The notes under the pieces were generated by a model. The model was not told where the DNA came from. It saw nothing but the letters and a program-made list of their open reading frames with translations, and did not search any database. Source: Streptomyces sp. WAC 01529 (GTDB taxonomy: Bacteria; Actinomycetota; Actinomycetes; Streptomycetales; Streptomycetaceae). From it: DNA of 64,000 nucleotides. The DNA lies in contig NZ_CP029617.1 of the NCBI RefSeq assembly GCF_003945545.1, positions 5,627,001 through 5,691,000 of the forward strand, in the 5' to 3' direction. Made by a program: the position numbers and the translations under genes. Of this stretch, positions 25,769-33,792 are shown in pieces (position 1 is the first letter of the stretch; each line of letters opens with the position of its first letter).

Positions 25769-26366
25769 ACTCCTCGAGAACGAGGGTCAGTTGCAGGCCT
25801 GGCAGACGGACAGGTCACGTGCCCCGATCGCCACGAAGATCGTGGTGGCGGGCGGCTTCGGCGTCGGCAAGACGACGCTGGTGACCGCCGTCTCCGAGAT
25901 CACGCCCCTCCAGACGGAGGCGCTGATGACACAGGCGAGCGCCGGCACCGACGACCTGAGCGGGACGCCCGAGAAGGCGACCACCACGGTCGCCATGGAC
26001 TTCGGCCGCATCACGCTCGACGACGACCTGGTGCTCTACCTCTTCGGTACGCCCGGCCAGCAGCGCTTCTGGTTCATGTGGGACGACCTGGTGCGCGGCG
26101 CGATCGGCGCCGTCGTACTGGCCGACACCCGCCGCCTGTCCGACTGCTTCCCGGCGCTCGACTACTTCGAGAGCTGCGGCCTGCCGTACATCGTGGCCGT
26201 CAACCACTTCGACGGCAGCGAGAAGTTCGAGCCGGCCGATGTGCGCGAGGCGCTGACGGTGCCCGCCCGCATACCCGTGCTGATCATGGACGCACGCCGG
26301 CGGATCTCGGTGATCGAGTCGCTGCTCGCCCTGGTCGGCCACGCGCTCGACGTCACCCCCGAGTAG
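25749..26366 (+). CDS. Conservon small GTPase / ATP-GTP-binding protein (CvnD)
   Basis: A 205-residue Ras-like GTPase of the CvnD/MglA-related class. Walker A is GGFGVGKTT (Lys41), the G3 region FGTPGQQRFW and the G4-like segment VAVNHFDG, where Asn-His-Phe-Asp replaces the usual NKxD. It would switch between nucleotide states under control of the CvnB roadblock protein and the CvnA kinase. The GTG at 25749 lies inside the end of cvnC (20-nt overlap), so translation is coupled. Confidence 0.93.
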   Translation: MDSAVSELLENEGQLQAWQTDRSRAPIATKIVVAGGFGVGKTTLVTAVSEITPLQTEALMTQASAGTDDLSGTPEKATTTVAMDFGRITLDDDLVLYLFGTPGQQRFWFMWDDLVRGAIGAVVLADTRRLSDCFPALDYFESCGLPYIVAVNHFDGSEKFEPADVREALTVPARIPVLIMDARRRISVIESLLALVGHALDVTPE

Positions 26367-26397
26367 ACGTCACCCCTGAGTCAAGAGAAGGACCCTC

Positions 26398-27636
26398 ATG
26401 CGGAAGATACTTGTCGTGGGAGCCGGGCAGTCCGGGCTCCAGATCGCCCTCGGGCTCCAGGCACAGGGGTACGAGGTCACCCTGATGTCCAACCGCACGG
26501 CGGACGAGATCCGGTCCGGGCGGGTCATGTCCACCCAGTGCATGTTCGACACCGCGCTCCAGCACGAGCGCGACATCCAGGCGAACTTCTGGGAGTCGCA
26601 GGCCCCGAGGATCGAGGGCCTCGGCGTCTCGGTCGCCGGGCCCGACGGCTCCCGCGTGATCGACTGGGTCGGCAAGCTCGACGGGTACGCCCAATCCGTC
26701 GACCAGCGCGTGAAGATGGCGGGCTGGATGGAGACGTTCGCCCAGCGCGGCGGCCAGCTGGTCATCCACGGCGCCGCGGTCTCCGACCTCGACTACTTCT
26801 CGCGCGCCTACGACCTGGTGCTCGTCTCGGCCGGCAAGGGCGAGCTGGTGTCGATGTTCGAGCGCGACGCCGCCCGCTCACCGTTCACCGAGCCGCAGCG
26901 GGCCCTGTCGGTCGCGTACGTCCACGGGCTCGGCCCGCGCCCGGAGCACCCCGAGTTCGACGCGGTGCGCTGCAACCTCGTACCCGGCGTCGGCGAGCTG
27001 TTCGTCATGCCGACCCTCACCACCTCCGGCCGCGCCGACATCCTCTTCTGGGAGGGCGTGCCCGGCGGCCCCCTCGACGTCTTCCAGGGCGTCAAGGACC
27101 CGAGCGAGCACCTGGCGCTCACCCTCGAACTCCTGGAGAAGTTCCTGCCCTGGGAGTACGCGCGCGCCACGAAGGTCGAGCTGACCGACGCGGGCGGCAC
27201 GCTCGCCGGGCGGTACGCCCCGACCGTGCGCAAGCCGATCGGGCGGCTGCCCGGCGGCGGCGCGGTCCTCGGCGTCGCGGACGTCGTCGTCGCCAACGAC
27301 CCGATCACCGGGCAGGGCTCCAACTCGGCGTCCAAGTGCGCCGCCTCGTACATCTCCTCCATCGTCGAGCACGGCGACAAGCCGTTCGACGAGGCGTGGA
27401 TGCAGTCGGCCTTCGACCGCTACTGGGACACCGCGCAGTCGGTCACCAAGTGGACGAACGCGATGCTGGGCGCGCCGCCGGAGCACGTCCTGAACATCCT
27501 CGGCGCGGCGGGCCAGCTCCAGCCGGTCGCCGACCGGTTCGCCAACGGGTTCAACGACCCGGCCGACTTCGAGAACTTCTTCTACGACCCGGACAAGGCC
27601 GCCGCCTACCTGGAGTCGGTCGCGTCCGGCGCCTGA
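26398..27636 (+). CDS. Styrene/indole monooxygenase-like FAD oxygenase (StyA-type)
   Basis: A 412-residue single-component-like flavoprotein related to StyA, the oxygenase that epoxidises styrene or indole. The FAD dinucleotide fold is at the start (KILVVGAGQSGLQIALGL), with later features MSTQCMFDTALQ and VANDPITGQGSNSASKCAAS (FAD-binding site near the C-terminus). StyA normally needs a StyB flavin reductase, and none is encoded here, so a housekeeping reductase would have to serve. It starts 31 bp after cvnD with a GAGAAGGAC site, as the fifth gene of the conservon. Confidence 0.87.
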   Translation: MRKILVVGAGQSGLQIALGLQAQGYEVTLMSNRTADEIRSGRVMSTQCMFDTALQHERDIQANFWESQAPRIEGLGVSVAGPDGSRVIDWVGKLDGYAQSVDQRVKMAGWMETFAQRGGQLVIHGAAVSDLDYFSRAYDLVLVSAGKGELVSMFERDAARSPFTEPQRALSVAYVHGLGPRPEHPEFDAVRCNLVPGVGELFVMPTLTTSGRADILFWEGVPGGPLDVFQGVKDPSEHLALTLELLEKFLPWEYARATKVELTDAGGTLAGRYAPTVRKPIGRLPGGGAVLGVADVVVANDPITGQGSNSASKCAASYISSIVEHGDKPFDEAWMQSAFDRYWDTAQSVTKWTNAMLGAPPEHVLNILGAAGQLQPVADRFANGFNDPADFENFFYDPDKAAAYLESVASGA

Positions 27637-28766
27637 TCGCCGCTGTACCCCAGGTCGCTGCCCGAGGTCGCCCCCTCGGGCAGCTTCGGCGGGACGTATC
27701 CCCGCATGGGGCGGCCCCCGGGGTCGGGCCGGATCGCGCCGAGCACGGGGTTGGCCGCGATCGGTGACACCTTCACCCTGCCTCCGGGGCGCGGCGCCTG
27801 GATGACCTTCCCGTCGCCCAGGTACAGGGCCACGTGCGTGGCCCTGGGGAAGTAGACGACGAGATCGCCTGGGCGCAGCTTCGAGAGCGGGACGCGCCTC
27901 AGCTCGGCCCACTGCTCCTGGCTGGTGCGGGGGATCTCGCGGCCCGCGTGCGCCCAGGCCCGTGAGGTCAGGCCCGAACAGTCGTACGCGTCCGGGCCCT
28001 CGGCGCCCCACTCATAGGGCAGCCCGATCTGCCGTACCGCGAACTCCAGGGCCTTGTCGCCCTGGTGCGAGGGTGCCCGCGTGGCCCGGCTGCCGCTGAG
28101 CGCGCCGGACGCCATGAACGCGCGCTGGGCCTTCGCCGTCCCCGCGTCCTCCGCCTCCCGCAGGGCGTCCAGCTGGTCCGGGGTGAGCGCGGAGAGCATC
28201 TCCTGGACCTCCTTGAGCCGGTCGCCGACCTTGTCGCGCTGCCGCTTCTGCCGGGCGGCGAGGGCGGTCTGCGTGGCCAGCGCCTTCTTCGCCGCCCTCG
28301 CCAGCGCGTCCGCCCGCTGCTCGCCCTCGGCCAGGCGCTCCACGGTGGCGGCGCGGCCCGCGGCCACCCGCTGGATGACGTGGCCCTGGTCGAGGGCGCG
28401 CTGGGGGTCGCGGGCCAGGAGGAGGCGTACGTAGGGGGAGAGGGCGGTGGCGTTCTGGTACTGCTGGCGGGCCAGGCGGCCGGCGTCGCCGCGGCTGTCC
28501 CTCGCGGAGGCGCGGGCCTTCGCCAGCTTTTCGGCGAGGTCCTTGGACCTCGCGCGCTGCTCCTTCAGCTTCTCCTCGGTGGCGTTGTACGTCTCCGTTG
28601 CCTCTTCGGTGGTGCGGTACAGGCGCTGAAGGTCCGTCAGCAGCTCCGCTACGGGGCGGGTTTCTGGCTCCGGGGCCGCTTGGGCGGGGGGCGCGGTGGG
28701 TGTGATTGCGCACAGGGTGCCTAGGGCTGCGGCTGTGCAGGTCCAGGGGGGCAGCCTTTTTGACAC
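27606..28766 (-). CDS. Secreted NlpC/P60 family cell-wall endopeptidase
   Basis: A 386-residue secreted hydrolase. A signal peptide (TCTAAALGTLCAITPTAPPAQA, cleaved near residue 30) precedes a long coiled coil (about 35-205) and a C-terminal NlpC/P60 domain with catalytic Cys263 in YDCSGLTSRAW and His311 in ATHVALYLGDG. The third site is probably Gln323 (VIQAPRPGG). It cleaves the peptide stem of peptidoglycan (D-iGlu-DAP type bonds). The GTG at 28766 has GGAGGTGA six bases upstream. Its last 31 bases overlap the convergent StyA-like gene. The coiled coil may act as an autoinhibitory or targeting arm, as in RipA-like proteins. Confidence 0.9.
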   Translation of the reverse strand: MSKRLPPWTCTAAALGTLCAITPTAPPAQAAPEPETRPVAELLTDLQRLYRTTEEATETYNATEEKLKEQRARSKDLAEKLAKARASARDSRGDAGRLARQQYQNATALSPYVRLLLARDPQRALDQGHVIQRVAAGRAATVERLAEGEQRADALARAAKKALATQTALAARQKRQRDKVGDRLKEVQEMLSALTPDQLDALREAEDAGTAKAQRAFMASGALSGSRATRAPSHQGDKALEFAVRQIGLPYEWGAEGPDAYDCSGLTSRAWAHAGREIPRTSQEQWAELRRVPLSKLRPGDLVVYFPRATHVALYLGDGKVIQAPRPGGRVKVSPIAANPVLGAIRPDPGGRPMRGYVPPKLPEGATSGSDLGYSGDQAPDATDSR

Positions 28767-28931
28767 GTCATCACCTCCGGGGCGCGCGGAGGGACTTCCT
28801 TCGCGCTCGCCGCGAGCATGTGGCTTCGGGCTGGGGGGCGCCTCCCGGGGCTCGGCGGGCGGCCGAACCGGGTCACTCGTCCAGGGGGTGGCGGCGTGGG
28901 GGGTTGCGTTGTGTCGCTGCGGGTGCTTCGT

Positions 28932-28969
28932 GGTTGCTCGCGCAGTTCCCCGCGCCCCTTACGGGGCGC
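28932..28969 (-). repeat. Extragenic Streptomyces-type repeat with hairpin (copy 1)
   Basis: GGTTGCTCGCGCAGTTCC followed by a GCGCCCC-TTA-GGGGCGC hairpin. It is the inverse of the element at 30034-30075 and belongs to a family of GGAACTGCGCGAGCAACC-type extragenic repeats common in streptomycete genomes. It sits in the gap between the NlpC/P60 gene and a small hypothetical gene. Confidence 0.75.
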
Positions 28970-28993
28970 TTCTGCGGGTGGCGGCGTGGCTGC

Positions 28994-29266
28994 TCAGGGC
29001 TTGTTCGGCTTTGACCAGGGCCACTTCAGGCCGCCGTCCTTGTCGCCCTCGGGGGCGTACTCGTACTGCCACCTCGGGGTGAGCGTGTGGCGTTTGCCTG
29101 TGGGTGCTGGTACGCGGCGGTAGACCAGGATCGTCGGGGGGCCGCCCGCGTCGTCCGGTACCGGGACGCGGTAGGTCTTCGGGGGGTGGCCGGTCGGGCC
29201 GAGCAGGATGGGGAGGACGCGGCCGTCCAGGGGGCCACCCACGAAGGGGGTCTCTTCGCTCTTCAC
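28994..29266 (-). CDS. Small conserved hypothetical protein
   Basis: A 90-residue soluble protein beginning MKSEETPFVGGPLDGRVLPI and rich in Pro/Tyr/Arg (YRVPVPDDAGGPPTILVYRR, YEYAPEGDKDGGLKWPW). The GGPLDG start motif is shared with other small actinobacterial proteins of unknown function. No metal-binding cysteines or membrane segments. Real gene by codon bias, upstream of an extragenic repeat and 25 bp downstream of the TetR gene on the same strand. Function unknown. Confidence 0.7.
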   Translation of the reverse strand: MKSEETPFVGGPLDGRVLPILLGPTGHPPKTYRVPVPDDAGGPPTILVYRRVPAPTGKRHTLTPRWQYEYAPEGDKDGGLKWPWSKPNKP

Positions 29267-29290
29267 GCCACCAGTGTCACACCAGGCGCG

Positions 29291-30016
29291 TCACAGCAGG
29301 TGAGCCGCGTCGGCCAGCACGGGAAGAACGCGCCGCGTGAGGGAGCCGACGGGGCCCTCCCGCGTTTCCAGGCCCAGCGCCCACCGCACGACCTCCGCCG
29401 TCTGCGGGTCGCGGCCCGCCGTCGCCACGAGCACCGCCATGAACTGCTCCACCAGCATGTCCCGCAGGTCGTCGAGCGGCGGCTGCTTCTCCTCGTCGAG
29501 CCAGATCAGCGATGCGGCCTCCACCGCGGTGATCCACATCCGTACCGTCATCCGCAGGCGCGGGCCCGGGTCCGGTACGCCGAGGTGGGTGAGGATGTGG
29601 TCGGCGGCCGCTCTGCGTACGCCGTCGACTATCGCGGTGGTCCGGGAGGTCTCCACCACGCTGCCGCCCTGGAGCAGTGCGCTGAATCCCGTGTCGTGCT
29701 CGTCCACGAAGGCCAGGTACCGGTCGAGCGCGCGGGAGAGCCGCTGGGTGAGCGGGCCGTCCGGGGGCTCGGCGAAGCACTGCTCCAGTTCGTCGGCGGC
29801 GGACCGCAGCGCGGCCTCGTACAACTGCTGCTTGCCGCCGGGGAAGTAGCGGTACACGAGCGGCCGCGAGACACCGGCGGCCTCGGCGACGTCGTCCAGG
29901 TTGACCTCCTCGGGCGCGCGGTGTGCGAAGAGGGAGAGCGCGGAGTCGAGCAGTTGCCGCCGCCGCGCCTCGACGCTCAGGCGGCGGTACGCACGCGTGC
30001 TGGCAGGCGAGGTCAT
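29291..30016 (-). CDS. TetR-family transcriptional regulator
   Basis: A 241-residue TetR regulator. The N-terminal DNA-binding domain includes RRRQLLDSALSLFAH and the HTH EVNLDDVAEAAGVSRPLVYRYF (about residues 36-58). The C-terminal ligand pocket has an aromatic helix (RMWITAVEAASLIWLDEEKQ). The ATG at 30016 (MTSPASTRAYRR) matches the family start; the longer frame upstream reads the extragenic repeat. It lies downstream of the AurF-like gene on the same strand, 81 bp apart, and may control the diiron gene pair through the palindromic region at 31075-31100. Confidence 0.87.
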   Translation of the reverse strand: MTSPASTRAYRRLSVEARRRQLLDSALSLFAHRAPEEVNLDDVAEAAGVSRPLVYRYFPGGKQQLYEAALRSAADELEQCFAEPPDGPLTQRLSRALDRYLAFVDEHDTGFSALLQGGSVVETSRTTAIVDGVRRAAADHILTHLGVPDPGPRLRMTVRMWITAVEAASLIWLDEEKQPPLDDLRDMLVEQFMAVLVATAGRDPQTAEVVRWALGLETREGPVGSLTRRVLPVLADAAHLL

Positions 30017-30033
30017 GCCTCGCAGCGTAACTC

Positions 30034-30075
30034 GCCCCGCGCCTTCCAGGGGCGCGAGGAACTGCGCGAGCAACC
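30034..30075 (+). repeat. Extragenic Streptomyces-type repeat with hairpin (copy 2)
   Basis: Carries GGAACTGCGCGAGCAACC after a GCGCC-TTCCA-GGGGCGC hairpin. It is inverted relative to the copy at 28932-28969, so the two bracket the small hypothetical gene and the TetR gene. It separates TetR from the AurF-like gene. Confidence 0.75.
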
Positions 30076-30097
30076 ACACACAGCCCGCAGCCAAGCG

Positions 30098-31036
30098 TTA
30101 CGCCAGCAACCCCGAAGACCTCCAGAGCCGCCGCCCCACCCCCCTCATGACCCCAATGTCATCCAAGAAGTCCGTCAACCGCTTCGCCCCCGTCTGCATG
30201 ACCTCCCGGCGGTGCCCGCTCGCCCTCACCTGCGCCACCGCCTCGCGCCGGTCGAGGCCCACGTTCGTATAGACGGCGGGGTTCACGAACGCTATGGAGA
30301 AGACCCGCGCGGCCTCCCCGCAGCTGAGGCGGGTCAGTTCCCGCTCCCAGCGCGGCGCCGTCACCATCTGGCGCCGCAGCTCCTCGCGGGCGTACCGCAC
30401 ATGCCGCGCCTCCTCCACCACGTGGATCCGCGTCACGCCGCGCACGATCGTCTGGACGCGCTCGTCCGGGAACGTCAGCCGCTGCATCCAGTCGAGGATC
30501 TCCTCGCCGAGCAGCGTGCAGGCGAAGGAACCCGGCGTGGTGGAGACCGTCTTCAGCACGCGCGCGAGGTTGTGGTTGAGGCGCGTGACGGGGTACGTCG
30601 GCGCGCCACCCTTCTCGATCATGCGCGCGAACATCATCGAGTGCCGGCACTCGTCGGCTATCTCGGTCAGCGCGTACCGCACATGCGCGCTGGTCACCGA
30701 CTTGTCGTAGATGTGCCGCACGAGCAGCTGCATGAGGATGATCTCGAACCAGATGCCGAGCGAGGCGAGCGAGGCGGCCTCGTGCCGGGCGAGGTCCATC
30801 CGCTGCTCCTCGGACATCCGCTTCCACAGCGGGGTGTCGTAGAGCGAGACCAGCTCCGGCGGCCAGAACCACTTGCCCTCCTCGACGGGGGCGTCCCAGT
30901 CGAGTTCCCTGTCGGGGGCGAAGGAGTGCTTGGCGGAGGACTCCAGGAGCCGGACGGCCACCTGTTCCCGGTCCTTGAGCAGGCCGAGCGCGTCCCGCAG
31001 ACCCTGGAGGGAAACGTCTTCCGTCACGGTCGTCAT
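30098..31036 (-). CDS. AurF-like diiron oxygenase
   Basis: A 312-residue non-haem diiron protein of the AurF (p-aminobenzoate N-oxygenase) family. Iron-ligand helices show IADECRHSMMFARM, LLGEEILDWMQRLT and VVEEARHVRYAREELR, giving the paired E-x-x-H motifs plus further Glu ligands. It would activate O2 to oxidise an amine or C-H bond, with a cellular reductant. The ATG at 31036 is the clear start. Divergent from a second diiron-type gene and followed by a TetR gene, which fits a detoxification or tailoring unit. Substrate unknown. Confidence 0.86.
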   Translation of the reverse strand: MTTVTEDVSLQGLRDALGLLKDREQVAVRLLESSAKHSFAPDRELDWDAPVEEGKWFWPPELVSLYDTPLWKRMSEEQRMDLARHEAASLASLGIWFEIILMQLLVRHIYDKSVTSAHVRYALTEIADECRHSMMFARMIEKGGAPTYPVTRLNHNLARVLKTVSTTPGSFACTLLGEEILDWMQRLTFPDERVQTIVRGVTRIHVVEEARHVRYAREELRRQMVTAPRWERELTRLSCGEAARVFSIAFVNPAVYTNVGLDRREAVAQVRASGHRREVMQTGAKRLTDFLDDIGVMRGVGRRLWRSSGLLA

Positions 31037-31074
31037 GACTGTTCCTGACTTGTCGCGGGTTACCAGCGGTCACC

Positions 31075-31107
31075 TCTTATGAGACTGCCTGTCAGTAAGA
31101 CCGTCAA
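31075..31107 (-). promoter_or_regulatory. Promoter/operator between the divergent diiron genes
   Basis: On the minus strand a -35 TTGACG (31107-31102) and a -10-like TCTCAT (31084-31079), 17 bp apart, drive the AurF-like gene. TCTTA and TAAGA (31075-31079, 31096-31100) and ACTG and CAGT (31084-31087, 31093-31096) give overlapping inverted repeats, a plausible site for the nearby TetR regulator. Confidence 0.4.
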
Positions 31108-31161
31108 TCCCCCGCGCACGACTTGTTGACCCTGCGTCTAGGAGCGTGTGAGCCTGCCCGT

Positions 31162-32271
31162 ATGTCGACGCACGAGCTTTACACCAGGTCCCCTGGTGAG
31201 CCCAACTGGCAGGTCCCGTCGGCCGGTTCGGCCCGCTTCAGCTGGGAGTACGACGAAGGGCGCGACCGTCTCCTCGCCCTCTACCAGAAGGGCAAGGACA
31301 AGCAGTGGGACGGCGCCAAGCGCATCGACTGGGACCTGGAGGTCGACCCGCTCGACCCCCTCGGCACCCCCGACGAGTCCCTGTCGCTGTACGGCACGCC
31401 CCACTGGGCCAAGCTGACCGAGAAGGACAAGGGGGAGCTGCGCAGGAGCTATGCCTCCTGGCAGTTCAGCCAGTTCCTCCACGGCGAGCAGGGCGCGATG
31501 GTGTGCGCGGCCCGCATCGTCGAGTCGGCCCCCGACCTCGACGCGAAGTTCTACTCCGCGACCCAGACCATGGACGAGGCGCGGCACGCCGAGATCTACG
31601 GCCGCTTCCTGCACGAGAAGATCGGGATGCTCTACCCGATCAACGACAGCCTCCAGTCGCTCCTCGGCGACACCCTGCGCGACTCCCGCTGGGACATGCC
31701 CTACCTCGGCATGCAGGTCCTCATCGAGGGCCTCGCGCTCGCCGCGTTCGGCATGATCCGCGACACCACCGACAAGCCTCTGCCCAAGCAGATCCTCGCG
31801 TACGTCATGCAGGACGAGGCCCGGCACGTGGCGTTCGGGCGGATGGCGCTGCGCGACCACTACAAGCAGCTCACCGACGCGGAGCTGCGCGAGCGCGAGG
31901 AATTCGTCATCGAGGGCTGCTACTTGATGCGCGACAGGCTGCGCGGGGTCGAGGTCCTGGAGGACTTCGGCATCCCCAAGGCGCAGGCCGAGGAGTACAG
32001 CGAGCAGTCCGAGTTCCTCGCCCTCTTCCGCCGGCTGCTCTTCAGCCGCATCGTCCCGTGCGTCAAGGACATCGGCCTGTGGGGCAAGCGCCTCCAGCAG
32101 GCCTACGTGGACATGGGCGTCTTCGAGATGGGCGACGCCAGCCTCGACCAGCTCATGGCCCAGGACGAGGAGGTCGCCGAGAAACTGGACGCGGAGCGCT
32201 TCGCCGCGGAGGAGAGGGAACGGCTCGACGAGGTCCACGACGCGATCGCGGCCGGCGGCGCACCGGAGTGA
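31162..32271 (+). CDS. Ferritin-like diiron-fold protein
   Basis: A 369-residue protein of the ferritin-like superfamily with the R2-type iron-binding helix pairs MDEARHAEIYGRFLHEK and MQDEARHVAFGRMALRD (two E-x-x-H motifs), plus upstream Glu ligands in the FLHGEQGAMVCAARI segment. It is probably an O2-activating oxygenase or oxidase rather than an iron store. It is divergent from the AurF-like gene. The ATG at 31162 (MSTHELYTRSPGEPNW) is preferred over one 13 codons upstream. The C-terminal 40 residues are highly charged. Confidence 0.83.
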   Translation: MSTHELYTRSPGEPNWQVPSAGSARFSWEYDEGRDRLLALYQKGKDKQWDGAKRIDWDLEVDPLDPLGTPDESLSLYGTPHWAKLTEKDKGELRRSYASWQFSQFLHGEQGAMVCAARIVESAPDLDAKFYSATQTMDEARHAEIYGRFLHEKIGMLYPINDSLQSLLGDTLRDSRWDMPYLGMQVLIEGLALAAFGMIRDTTDKPLPKQILAYVMQDEARHVAFGRMALRDHYKQLTDAELREREEFVIEGCYLMRDRLRGVEVLEDFGIPKAQAEEYSEQSEFLALFRRLLFSRIVPCVKDIGLWGKRLQQAYVDMGVFEMGDASLDQLMAQDEEVAEKLDAERFAAEERERLDEVHDAIAAGGAPE

Positions 32272-32322
32272 GGTCAACGCGGCGTGCGCCGGTCACTCGA
32301 CGGGTCCCCCTCGACGTCGACC

Positions 32323-33792
32323 TCACCGCGCTGCGCCGCCGCTGAGCGCCGCCTCCATCACCGCCCTCGCGATCGGCGCCGCGCTGCCGCCGCCGCTGAT
32401 GTCGCCGCGGTCCGCCGACGCGTCCTCGACGACCACCGCCACCGCCACCGCGGGCTCCGGGTCGTCGGCGCCCTGGGCCCAGGAGACGAACCAGGCGTAC
32501 GGCGTACCGGCGTTGTCGACGCCGTGCTGCGCCGTGCCCGTCTTGCCGCCCACCGTCGCCCCCGGAATGGCGGCGTTAGTGCCCGTGCCCTTCTCGACGA
32601 CCTCCGTCATCATCTCGCGCAGTCGCGCCGCCGTCCCCGGGCTCATCACCTGGCGCAGGGTCCTGGTGCCCGTGGAGTCGAGCACATCACCGTCGGCCGT
32701 GGTCGTCCTGTCCACCAGGTAGGGCGACTTGACGGAACCGCCGTTGGCGACGGCCGCCGAGACCATCGCCATCTGAAGGGGCGTCGCCCGGGTGTCGAAC
32801 TGGCCGATGGAGGAGAGCGCGAGCTGCGCCTTGTCCAGGGTGGTGTCGAAGTTGCTGGCCGCGACGGACGACGGGATGCGCAGGCCGCGGTCGTTGAAGC
32901 CGAAGTCCCGCGCGGTGCCCACCATCGCCCCCAGGCCCGTGTCGACCCCGAGCTTGGCGAAGACCGTGTTGCAGGACCACCGGAAGGCGGTGCGCAGGGA
33001 GGCGTTGACGCAGCCGTCCACCTCGTTGGTCAGCTGGGTGCTCGTGCCCGGAAGGGTGTACGGGCTGGGGGACTTGGTCGGCGCGTCCAGGTCGGTCACG
33101 ACGCCCGCCTCCAGCGCGGCCGCGGCCGTGACCACCTTGAACGTCGAGCCGGGCGGATAGGTCTGGCGGATCGCGCGGTTCAGCATCGGCTTGCTGGGCC
33201 AGCCGTTCAGCTCGGTCCAGGCGTCCGCCACCGTCCGGCTGGTCCCCGAGAGCCGTTCCGGGTCGTAGGAGGGCGCGCTGACCAGCGCCAGGATCTTCCC
33301 GGTCGCCGGTTCGATCGCCACCACCGCGCCCCGCTTGCCGCCGAGCCCGGCGTAGGCGGCCTGCTGCACCGCCGCCCTGATCGTCGTCTCGACCTTGCCG
33401 CCGGGGTTCTGCGCGCGCGTGACGTCGTTCCACAGGGGGAGCGGGGCGAGCATCGGGTCGGTGCCGGAGAGGATGTCGTCCTCGGCGTCCTCCAGGAACG
33501 AGGTGCCGTACACCTGCGAGGCGAAGCCGGTCACGGGCGCGTACAACGGCCCGTTCTTGTACGTACGTTCATAGCGCAGCTGCTCCCCGGTGTCCTTGGA
33601 GCCGGTGACCGGGCGCCCGTCGACCAGGATGTCACCGCGCGGCTGCCCGAAGCGGGCGATGGCCTGGCGGCGGTTGGCGGGGTTGTGGTCGAGGGAGTCG
33701 GAGTCGACGACCTGGACGCGGGTGGCGTTGACGAGCAGGGCGAGCAGCAGCAGCGCGCAGAAGGCGGCGGCGTGCCGGATGTACCGGGTCAC
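32323..33792 (-). CDS. Class B penicillin-binding protein (transpeptidase)
   Basis: A 489-residue bitopic PBP: one membrane anchor at residues 8-23, a dimerisation/pedestal domain, then the transpeptidase domain with active-site Ser216 in PPGSTFK (Lys219), SCN at 273-275 and KTGT near residue 435. It crosslinks peptidoglycan outside the membrane. The GTG at 33792 overlaps the FtsW/RodA stop by four bases (GTGA), so the SEDS glycosyltransferase and this PBP are made as a pair. It is a shorter, PASTA-free PbpA-like protein. Confidence 0.93.
   Translation of the reverse strand: MTRYIRHAAAFCALLLLALLVNATRVQVVDSDSLDHNPANRRQAIARFGQPRGDILVDGRPVTGSKDTGEQLRYERTYKNGPLYAPVTGFASQVYGTSFLEDAEDDILSGTDPMLAPLPLWNDVTRAQNPGGKVETTIRAAVQQAAYAGLGGKRGAVVAIEPATGKILALVSAPSYDPERLSGTSRTVADAWTELNGWPSKPMLNRAIRQTYPPGSTFKVVTAAAALEAGVVTDLDAPTKSPSPYTLPGTSTQLTNEVDGCVNASLRTAFRWSCNTVFAKLGVDTGLGAMVGTARDFGFNDRGLRIPSSVAASNFDTTLDKAQLALSSIGQFDTRATPLQMAMVSAAVANGGSVKSPYLVDRTTTADGDVLDSTGTRTLRQVMSPGTAARLREMMTEVVEKGTGTNAAIPGATVGGKTGTAQHGVDNAGTPYAWFVSWAQGADDPEPAVAVAVVVEDASADRGDISGGGSAAPIARAVMEAALSGGAAR

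Noticed and set aside
28932..28969. Transcription terminator of the small hypothetical gene
   Set aside because: The hairpin is part of a dispersed repeat also found at 30034-30075 in inverse orientation, so I classed it as a repeat, although it may also end transcripts.
28767..28993. c-di-AMP (ydaO-type) riboswitch before the NlpC/P60 gene
   Set aside because: Such riboswitches precede many streptomycete cell-wall hydrolase genes, but I see none of the conserved core; the region has an extragenic repeat and simple GC-rich sequence instead.
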